Assembly: GCA_946800325.1 (NCBI GenBank)
Contig: OX326956.1
Location: forward strand, 39,615,052 to 39,679,051
Length of the DNA: 64,000 nucleotides
Reading direction: 5' to 3'
Source of the DNA: Luzula sylvatica
Lineage: Eukaryota > Streptophyta > Magnoliopsida > Poales > Juncaceae
Shown here: positions 56,101 through 64,000 of the stretch, one piece after another
Position numbering within the stretch: the stretch's first letter is position 1
Layout: every line of letters starts with the position of its first letter
Notes under the pieces: model-generated
What the model was told of the DNA's origin: nothing
Database searches by the model: none
Seen by the model: only the letters and a program-made list of their open reading frames with translations
Program-made: the position numbers and the translations under genes

Positions 56101-57360
56101 TGAAAGAAATACAGTTTCGGATCAACCGTAAAAGTGTACATATAAGGATATATGAACATGAATGTTCATGGGTTGATTAAATGCATAATAGGATTGTGCA
56201 AAGTTAAGTTCCAGAGAGTGGTTCATTCGAACGAACCGTAGGTGCGTTCGAACGGATCGCTACGTGTATAGAATTGTTTAATGCACAATCATTCCAGAGA
56301 CTTTGCGTTCGAACGAATCTTAGTGTTCGTTCGAACGAATGACTACGAATGTAATTATGAAGTTAACACAGAAATGAGACAGAAAGTATACGTTCGAACG
56401 AACCATGGTATTCGTTCGAACGGACCTCTTCAAGTATAAAAGTGTTTTATACATTCTCATGACAGAAGCTGTGCGTTCGAACGAACTGTATGTTGCGTTC
56501 GAAAGAACATGCTGCTGGAAGTGTATATTGGATATACACAACCTTTCACCCAATCCTTATCCTATTTTAGTATAAATAGGATGTTTCTCTCTCTCTATTC
56601 AGACTATTGAGAATCAGATTATTCAATCAATTGAAATCTAATTCAGTCCAGAAATTAGAGAGACTCTTATCAAGGTGTTGAAAGAGTGCGAAGAGAAAGA
56701 GAGAAAGAGAAAAGGTGTTTTTTTCAGTTTAGATAATCAAACGCAATCATGCAAGTTCGCCGGTGCATCGTCTAGGCAGGTGCATCCGCGACCAAGGTGC
56801 TACGACTCACGGTGGATATGGGTAGAGGAGCGATACTTGTGGCTCTTCGTTTGTGATCAAACCGGAAAAGTAAAAGAGTAATAGGATGTGGAAGCGTGTG
56901 GGCATGGGACGCACGAAGACAACCGGAGACGTGTCAAGACGGTGGGAGACGTGTGGTATTGGACGCACGGGCTAGTCACCAACGTGACACCGAAGAAGAG
57001 AAGGATGCGAGCGATCAACCCGTCGTGCGTGATCAATTTCACGCTGGTAATCGTATATCCTACTTTGCATCTGTCACATCATCCATCCTTATTGGGACAG
57101 CCCGTCCCAAAAAAATACCGTCCCAAAAAGCTTATTGGGACGGCCCGTCCCTGTTACGTACTCCCTTTGTCGTGACGGGAGGTTTGGGACGGCCCACCGT
57201 ATCAAAAGGCTTATTATTGGGATGGTTTTTCCCTGTCCCAAATGGACATATGTGTTGTAGTGATCGTACCCTCGAAGTCGATGCGTGATCTCGAGATTTG
57301 GGAACCGGACTGGGCCTTCATATCCGCTGCGCGGGTCCGGAGATGGGATAATCCCCAACA
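56101..57360 (+). mobile_element. solo copia LTR with perfect TSD
   Basis: Start TGAAAGAAATACAGTTTCGG, end ATAATCCCCAACA, flanked by GGGAC on both sides (56096-56100 and 57361-57365), so it is a solo LTR left by LTR-LTR recombination. Its length is 1260 bp, of which 194 bp is a nested MITE plus duplicated target. U3 has four palindrome doublets (TTCGAACG cores at 56226/56247, 56308/56330, 56393/56415 and 56476/56498). TATA box TATAAATAGG at about 56572; U5 has GGTGCATCGTCTAGGCAGG. Confidence 0.92.
57072..57262 (-). mobile_element. CACTA-like MITE nested in the solo LTR
   Basis: 191 bp interrupting the LTR between TTGCATC and GTACCCTCG, which are adjacent in related LTRs. TSD ATC (57069-57071 and 57263-57265) is the 3 bp expected for CACTA. 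The right end is TGTTGTAGTG. The left end is decayed (TGTCACATC). GGGACGGCCCGTCCC palindromes lie inside. Confidence 0.8.
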
Positions 57361-57439
57361 GGGACAAGGGATATGTGTAACTATTACACAATTACATAAC
57401 TTGTTCCGTCTGGACGGAAGGGGCTCTGGAACTGAGTTT

Positions 57440-59640
57440 AATATGTTCAATCATTTTGTTTCGAGTTTGTGTAAGAATATCAATAGTGTGTCTAGACTTG
57501 CTAATGATGGTTATGAATTTTTTATTTGTAAGGATAATTTATTCCATGGAAATGTTCTATTAGAAAATGGTCTTTATATTTTATATATGAATTACACAAA
57601 TGATAAATCAATATATAATATTAACACGAATCGGATTATACCTAAAGTTGATAGTAAGCCCTACTTTTGGCATTGTCGACTTGCATATAAACGAGAAGCG
57701 TATCTCAAAACTCCATAAGGATGGACTTTTGGACTCATTTGAATTTGATTCTTATGGGGAATGCGAATCTTGTTTACTTGGCAAGATAACAAAAGCACCA
57801 TTCTTCAAGGTTGGAGAATGGTCCAAGGAACTATTGAAACTTTTACATTCGGTTCTATGTGGCCCAATGAGTACCGTAGCAAGAGGATGTTATCGATACT
57901 TGATAACGTTTACGGATGATTTTAGTAGATATGGGTATATCTACTTAATGCGTAATAAATCTGAATCGTTTGAAAAGATCAAAGAATTTCAGAATGAGGT
58001 TAAAAATCAACTTGGCAAGACAATAAAAGCACTTCGATCAGATCGAGGAGGCGAATATTTGAGCTATGAGTTTGATGATCATCTCAAAGATTGTGGAATC
58101 GTTTCACAATTAACTCCACCTGGAACGCCCCAATGGAATGACGTGTCCGAGAGGAGGAATATGACCTTATTGAATATGGTTCGATCGATGATGAGGCAAA
58201 CTAGTCTCCCAAAATCATTTTGGGGTTACGCTCTTGAGACAACGACTTTTCTAATAAACCGCTTACCTTCTAAATCGGTGCAAAAAACTCCATATGAGAT
58301 ATGGACCGGACAGCCTCCGGTGTTATCTTTTGTTAGGATTTGGGGATGCGACGTTTACATCCGGAGAATGTTTTCGGATAAACTCGAACCCAAATCTGGA
58401 AAATGTTTATTTGTAGGATATCCAAAGGAAATTAAAGAATATTGTTTCTACAACCACGAGAAAAACAAGGTTTTCGTAGCTCGTAGAGGTACCTTCTAGG
58501 AGGAGGACTTTATATCTCAACGAGCTAGTTGGAGTAGAATTGATCTCAAAGAGATTCGAGATCCAAAAATAAATGTTGAACCAATGGAAATTGATCCGAA
58601 TCCATCAATAGTTGAGGATGTCGAGTCAACAGCACAAGGTGCTCCTCGTAGGTCTAGTAGGACCCGGCTAGAACCAGTACGATATGGATTTATCGTGACT
58701 GATGAAGGCAGCGTCGAACTCATAGATGATGAGCCGACATCCTACAAAGATGCTATGTCGAGCGGAGATTCCGACAAATGGCATGATGCCATGAAGTCCG
58801 AGATTCAATCAATGTACGATAATCAAGTTTGGAACTTGATTGATCCACCACCCTCGGTTAAACCCGTGGGATGTTAGTGAATTTTCAAGAAGAAAATCGA
58901 CATGGATGCAAATGTGCATACTTACAAAGCAAGGCTAGTTACGAAATATTTCAAGCAAATTCATGGTGTAGACTATGATGAAATGTTTTCGCCGGTAGCA
59001 ATGCTACAGTCTATAAGGATTATCCTTGCCATAGTCGCATATTATGACTATGAGATATGACAAATGGATGTTAAAACCGCTTTCCTTAACGAAAACTTAT
59101 CGGAGGATGTGTATATGACACAACCCGAACGTTTTATCGATCCAAAGAATCCTAAAAAAATATGCAAGCTTCAAAGGTCCATTTATGGACTGAAACAAGC
59201 TTCTCGGAGTTGGAATATTCGTTTTAATGAAGTTATAAGCGGGTATAATTTTATCAAAAACGAAGAAGAACCTTGTGTATATAAGAAGGTTAGTTGGAGC
59301 CACGTAGTGTTTCTTGTTCTTTAGGTGGACGACATATTGATCATAAGAAACGACATTCCGATGTTATCGGATGTTAAGAAGTATTTGAATACTCGTTTCG
59401 CTATGAAAGATTTAGGAGAGGCCGCCTACATTTTACATGAGAGGATCTATGGAGATAGATCCAAGAAGCTCCTCGGCCTAAGTAAGAGTACGTACATCGA
59501 CAAAGTGTTGAAAAGGTTTTTCATGCAAAATTCTAAGAAAGGGTTTCTCCCCATGTAGAGTGGTATAAACTTTTCGAAAGCTCAATGTCCGACATCGAGC
59601 GGTTGGATCTATCATGTATGCATGTACGAGACAGGACGTG
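57440..59640 (+). pseudogene. copia pol pseudogene (integrase to RT), no LTRs
   Basis: Starts within the protease/HHCC region (LANDGYEF ... YFWHCRL). A 2 bp deletion near 57680 shifts to one frame that then stays the same to the end. Integrase: CESCLLGKITKAPF, LLHSVLCGPM (the first catalytic Asp position reads Val), RSDRGGEYLSYEF, VSERRNMTL. RT follows with in-frame stops at 58497, about 58875-58880, 59058-59060, 59322 (replacing the Tyr of the YVDD active site) and 59556. Similarity to E1 ends near 59600, before RNase H. Leader, gag, RNase H and both LTRs are missing. Confidence 0.9.
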
Positions 59641-60054
59641 TATATTAGGCATAAATATCTCAAGACCTGCCCTGTGTTTTTATCACGGCACGAACAATAT
59701 TTAGAGATATTATGGAGCTTTACATGTATGTTTCAGATTCCAAAATAACGCATAAAGTAATGTAAAATTTTAGCCAATGGGTCATAGCCTAGTTGGTTGA
59801 ATGTTTGATAAAAAAAACATATATTGTAAGAGATTGTGTATTTAAGTCACATTGAGATCAATTGATGGAGGACCGTCAAAAAAATTCCACTTATTCTTAA
59901 AAATATATAAAATTTCAACAAACTACCTTTAGCAGAAATCACTAAATACTACAACTCTATTAATTTGTTCAATATTATACTCTACAATGCTTGAAAAAAA
60001 ATCAAACATTCTCCGCCCTTTCAACTCTCAAATGTACAAAAAAAAAACACTTCA
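59641..60054 (+). mobile_element. flank with a third SINE-like copy (59773-59889)
   Basis: TAGCCTAGTTGGTTGAATG (A-box-like, from 59785), then a B-box-like GTATTTAAGTCAC about 50 bp later and GATCAATTGATGGAGGACC. It matches the layout of the copies at 51830-52200. The surrounding DNA is AT-rich and featureless. Confidence 0.4.
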
Positions 60055-61030
60055 AATTACCCTATATTCCGCGTCCCTCGTAATTGTGTGGACTTCTCAG
60101 CCGCCTTGACAGCACCAAGTGGACTTGGCGCTCAACCCAATCTTGCGATTTCCTATGATGAAAGCATCTGAAACTGAGAGAAATCGCCTTTCCAAATCCA
60201 AATACCGGACTGGAGCACGGAAATAACAAACACCTATTCGTACGACTCGAGAGAGGTCTATGTCCTCCTTCTTCTATTGTGCCCCCGGCAAGAACTCCCA
60301 CGTCAGGATCATGCTAATCACAAATCAGAAGCGCTGGCTCGGAAAGCTGTTCTACGAAATTGGGTTCACTTGTAAAGGCTCTTTGCTTTTACCAGGCCCG
60401 AATCATGAAAGCCACCAGCCAAGAAGGTACGAACGAAGTGACGGTCCCCTCAACTAATCGAGACCGAAATTGGATAAAGAGATACAGACGACGAGCAAGA
60501 TAGTTTCATTCAATCCATACTCGAGAAGAAAACCTCGACTCAAAAGCAAACATCCCCAAGATATAACCAGAGTTAGTTGTCTCCTTTTTTCATCTTGATG
60601 ATCGAAGGCGCACCCCTCTCCTTTCTTTTCGATGAAAATGGAGGCAAATTCGGTTTGAATATTCCTTGGCAACACAGGTTGTGTCATATTCCTTCACCTC
60701 ACGTTCCCACACCAAGTCATTTTTCCTATTTTCCTATCCGGCGGTGGAATTAGAAGCTGCTCACTATTGTTTTTGACTACAAACTTGCGAACAAAAGGAG
60801 GTGCCTCATTCTGGACTAGCGCGGTGTCGGAAAATCATATTTCATAGAGCCTTCTTCGCAATTCCAATCCTTCAGATATTTCTCCATTTCATTACCCGGC
60901 GGTTCTTGGGCCCGGGTTGGTTTGTTTCCTCCTCCTATCTACGAGGGTGTGCACAACGGCTACGCCTGGCGGTGTCGGCACTTATTTGAGCTGCTATCGA
61001 AGTGAAAAGGTTGGGTGATGATTATATCAT
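60055..61030. other. probable nuclear insertion of mitochondrial DNA (NUMT)
   Basis: About 1 kb with clearly higher GC than its AT-rich flanks, even base use, no repeats, and the texture of plant mitochondrial intergenic DNA (GGCCCGGGTTGG, AAAAGGTTGGGTGATG, CGAAGTGACGG). Frames of 62-79 codons are present on both strands without a known domain. Assignment rests on composition and general resemblance only. Confidence 0.4.
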
Positions 61031-61660
61031 GAAAGACACATTGTGTGTTCATCTTCTTCTTTTTTTAAGTTGAACCTAGAACACGAATCGTGCTCGTATG
61101 ATTTTATTTTTATTAATATAAAGAACGACTTTATACAATGTGACACCATAATATCCAATAATAAAAGAAAAGAAAATCTTGATTTTGCCAATGGCCTCGA
61201 TATTGCCTTCTTCTTTCAATTAAAATGCTATCTAAGTTGCCAAAATTACTACTTTCCGAGACTCAAAATTGCCATGCGCGTTTTTTCTCAAATACTCTTT
61301 TTATTTTATTTTATTTTCCATAAATTCCAGATGGCTGCTATCCATAATCTTCTTTTCTCCCTATTGGTCGGCATGAAATTCTTTCTTCAATTTTTATCCG
61401 TTCTTCAATTCTTTCTTTTCCTTATATTTTCCTGAATAAGAAGTCGTTCATTATTAGTCAAATGAAAAGTTCTATTTTATTCACTTTGTTGTTGCTTTAA
61501 TTATGTCGTGTGACGTCCATTAGAATGAATTTTTTTTATGTATTCATTAAAAATAATTGAAAACATCGGTTTCGGAATTTGCTAGATAAGGGTTTGTATT
61601 CACATGTGAATTATTATTTGCTTATGATTTTAGATTCGTTCGTAGATTTTTTAAAGGGAA
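61031..61660. other. intergenic, nothing recognised
   Basis: AT-rich. A 130-codon plus-strand frame (61043-61435) translates to a Phe/Leu-rich low-complexity sequence with no domain; I do not call it a gene. Confidence 0.5.
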
Positions 61661-61735
61661 ATTTTGAGATATAGACCAAAAGAAGTTTGTAATACCCAAA
61701 ATAACCACGAAAGTTTGATAATTTGGAATCTAACA

Positions 61736-61990
61736 CTCTCGATCGACTTTTGATAAGTCGAGAGGGTATAAAACTGCTGTTAGGGTTAATCAGGACGTTA
61801 ATTACTGTGTTAAAAGCGCTCGACTTTTGAAAAGTCGAGAGCATGTTAATTACGCTCCAACTCCCACCTGCCAGCGCCAGAATTAAATTCCTCTCGACTT
61901 TTCAAAAGTCGAGAGCTTGTTAATTACCCACCAACACCCACCAACCACCGTCAGAAATTTAATTCCTCTCGACTTTTGAAAAGTCGAGAG
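61736..61990 (+). promoter_or_regulatory. four tandem palindromes upstream of the PMD gene
   Basis: Palindromes with half-sites CTCTCGACTTTT / AAAAGTCGAGAG at 61736-61764 (with a 3-base insertion), 61818-61842, 61891-61915 and 61966-61990, each in a ~75 bp unit that also contains TTAATTAC and CCACC words. The last ends 8 bp before the TATA box. The same palindrome, with CG changed to CA, is in the inverted-repeat element at 50617. The palindromes could bind a dimeric protein (the MULE transposase or a host factor) or form stems. Confidence 0.8.
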
Positions 61991-61997
61991 TTTTCCC

Positions 61998-62005
61998 TAT
62001 ATAAA
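61998..62005 (+). promoter_or_regulatory. TATA box of the PMD gene
   Basis: TATATAAA, 24 bp before the (TC)n leader tract and 127 bp before the ATG; the position fits a plant core promoter. Confidence 0.65.
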
Positions 62006-62023
62006 CCACCCCCTCACAGATCC

Positions 62024-62028
<5 letters not shown>

Positions 62029-62099
<71 letters not shown>
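62029..62099 (+). repeat. (TC)n tract in the PMD leader
   Basis: About 35 TC dinucleotides, probably within the 5' untranslated region or at the start site. Confidence 0.95.
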
Positions 62100-62105
<6 letters not shown>

Positions 62106-62131
62106 ATTTCTGAAAAGTAAATACCAAAAAA

Positions 62132-64000
62132 ATGTCGTTTGATGATGGAGTTTTGCCGGGTCCGATTGATAACGACGTATTATTTTTACAACATAATCAT
62201 CGGTCCGAAAGAATTCGTCCATTACGAGATTCGATTAGATTCGAACAAAAATCGACAAATTGGAGGAGATGGCAAATTTTGGATCCGAGAGTACTATTAC
62301 GATTAAAATGATAGGAATTTTACCCGGTTATGCAATGTGCGGTTAACGAGAATTCATGGCCACTTCTCACGGCTTTGGTGGAAAGATGGCGTCCGGAAAC
62401 AAACACATTTCACATGCGTTGGGGAGAAATGACGGTAACGCTTCGTGATGTCGCGTTGCTCACTGGATTGTGTGTGGACGGTAATCCTGTTATATCTCCG
62501 TATATTTCTTCATCTGATTTAAAAAGAGAAATGATTAGATTACTCGGACAATGTCCGAATAAATGGACAAAAGAAAAACCCCGTATACATTTGAAGTGGT
62601 TAAAAACAAATTTCCAAGAACCATGTGAAGGACGAGACGAGGAGTATTGTGATCAACAAGCTCGTGCTTATATTCTATATTTTTTGGGGGGAATCGTATT
62701 TCATGACTCGACCACGGATTCGATTCCGGCAAGCTTTATTACGTTTTTGGAAGATTTCGATACATGTAGAGGGTATGCATGGGGAGCCGCTGGTTTGGCT
62801 CACTTATATAATGCACTTTCATTTTGTGCCGTGATTGGGCACGAGCACTCATATGGATGGTTTTCTCTTCTTCAGGTAAAAAAAAATTATAAATTTGTTT
62901 CTTATCGAGCAATTTCATTTAAGTTCGGAATTTAATTTCACAGGCATGGTCTTGGTATCATTTACTGCCGGGAAGACCTAAGATTGTTTCTTATCGAGCA
63001 GCTCCCGATGAAATGATGCCATTAATGTGGAAATGGACAGTCGCAAGTATTTCTTACAAAAATAACAATCTTCCTACACAAACTTCTTATCTCGCTGGAT
63101 GTTTCGATGACTTGGAAAAAACACAGGTATTTTTTTTTTAATATTTTTTTGATAATATTTATGTTTATAATTTTGTATTTGTTTAGGTTGAATGGGAACC
63201 GTACACAGACGAGATGCTTTCTCAGGTCCCTCCTGCATGTATGGAGGGACATCGCGTGTGGAAGGCTCGAGTTCCATTGATTTGTTTTGACACCATCGAG
63301 ATGCATTATCCTGATCGAGTACTGACCCAATTTGGATTGAAGCAGCATATACCGGAAAATGTGCACCGACTGGCTGTGAAAAAATGCCTCGCAAAACAAA
63401 ATATGATGAGCATATTCTATTTTGAGGTGAATTGGTGGAATCATCGACTTGATCATGTAGTTGATCAATCTGATGCTATTAACGACGACACTTACGATAG
63501 AGATCGTGATTATATGAGTTGGTATTGGCGGAAAACTCGAAGACAAATTTGTGGACCTCCAGTTTTGCCAATCAAAGAATTTCAAGACATTGGTCACAGG
63601 AGTCAACAACTGGTAAAATTTAGTTTTTTAGAAGAATTTTTTTTTGTGAATTTTTAATAAATTATTTTCACATAATTTACAGCAAGGGATAATACGTGCG
63701 ATGATGAGGCAGATGACTCACATGGAGGAACCTTGTCGAGAGCGAGATATCGACAGAGTAGGACAGATGTTGACGGACACGCAGGAGTTTTGTAGGTTAC
63801 AGTTTGCGGATATATATGATGATCCACATGTACGGACTACTCAGCCTTCTAGTTCCATGAATATGTCTCCTCCTCCTCCTCCTCCTCCTGTTTACGATAC
63901 TCAGCCTCCGCATTTTTATGGTACTCAGCCTTCTCCCGCTTACGATACTCAGCCTCCCTTTTATGAGTATCCATCTCAACCTCCTCCTCCTCCTCCTCCT
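62132..64000 (+). pseudogene. PMD (plant mobile domain) gene, four exons visible, N-terminal stops, runs off the window
   Basis: Exons by similarity and GT-AG sites: 62132-62875, 62944-63126, 63187-63612 and 63683 to beyond 64000, all joining in frame. ATG at 62132 opens 59 codons that align with the start of the PMD copy at 1391 (including TNWRRWQILDPR). Then TGA TAG (62309-62314) interrupt exactly where the other copy reads RAG. The frame continues with WRPETNTFHMRWGEMT, LRDVALLTGLCVDG, YILYFLGG, FLEDFDTCRGYAWGAA, and in later exons AWSWYHLLPGRPK and HRVWKARVP. The C-terminus has repeated DTQPP words and poly-Pro runs. A start at Met 62330 would skip the stops but lose the N-terminus. Likely a MULE-borne PMD gene that has begun to decay, or one with a shortened protein. 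Confidence 0.8.

Larger units (their letters stand above)
55518..57438 (-). mobile_element. old copia LTR, minus strand, carrying a solo LTR
   Basis: Plus-strand start TGTTGAGAATCG is the complement of the LTR end. U5/R words run to 56100, then the sequence resumes at 57366 after the inserted solo LTR (AAGGGATATGTGTAACTATT). U3 is present up to a CCGTCTGGACGG palindrome near 57406 and then stops, so the LTR 5' end is deleted. No element body is attached on this strand. Confidence 0.7.

Noticed and set aside
62029..62222. 87-codon minus-strand frame over the TC tract
   Set aside because: Arg-Glu repeat translation of the microsatellite plus antisense of PMD exon 1.

Overview
This window is nuclear DNA from a flowering plant, most likely a eudicot. 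It is AT-rich and carries plant-type Ty1/copia, MULE, CACTA, hAT-like, LINE and SINE-like sequence, plant mobile domain (PMD) genes with introns, and a DREB-type AP2/ERF gene. It is a transposon-dense intergenic region: the only clear ordinary gene is the intronless ERF gene at 41532-42182. Nearly everything else is transposable elements, many nested inside one another. I do not name a species.

Layout. 1-5.3 kb: a Mutator-like element with an intact MuDR-type transposase ORF (minus) and a truncated PMD gene just downstream on the same strand, flanked by direct copies of a ~120 bp repeat. 5.4-9.45 kb: decayed CACTA-like and hAT-like remnants and an old LTR. 9.46-18.04 kb: a hAT-like element with CCCGA-rich repeats, split by a complete minus-strand copia element (E2, 9634-17569, TSD GAACG) whose coding region is ruined. 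18.1-26.8 kb: a complete plus-strand copia element (E1, 18098-26819, two 996 bp LTRs, TSD ATACT), with gag-pol broken by two frameshifts and two stops. 26.8-33 kb: an LTR remnant, degenerate tandem repeats, a GGATACG-rich element carrying a small MULE-like MITE, and a 5'-truncated LINE carrying a hAT-like MITE. 33-39.2 kb: LTR pieces of related copia families, one carrying a CACTA element, then the 5' part of a third copia element (E3) cut by a TIR element. 40-42.2 kb: ERF promoter and gene. 44.9-52.8 kb: hAT-like, LTR, MITE, Helitron-end, minisatellite, long inverted-repeat and SINE-like sequences. 55.3-59.6 kb: a CACTA end, an old LTR carrying a solo LTR that carries a CACTA-like MITE, and a copia pol pseudogene. 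60-61 kb: GC-richer DNA that looks mitochondrial. 61.7-64 kb: a multi-exon PMD gene (N-terminal stops, running off the window) behind a promoter with four tandem palindromes.

The strongest unexplained signal is in the copia family. (1) Palindromic 12-18 bp units occur in doublets 19-22 bp apart (mostly 21-22) in the 5' leaders and LTR U3 regions. E1 has eight doublets; the first four repeat at exactly 84 bp. The core sequence differs between subfamilies while the geometry persists, and the two members of a doublet can pair as RNA if G-U pairs are allowed. (2) Further down the leader, hairpins with an AGGCC-type apex have unrelated but self-complementary stems in E1, E2 and E3, which is covariation-like evidence for an RNA structure. 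(3) E2 has lost its coding capacity while its LTRs, leader hairpin and a ~1 kb 3' non-coding segment stay close to E1. This suggests a non-autonomous element mobilised in trans through these signals.

All coordinates, identities and motif counts were made by eye from the sequence. Family assignments rest on remembered motifs, not on searches.
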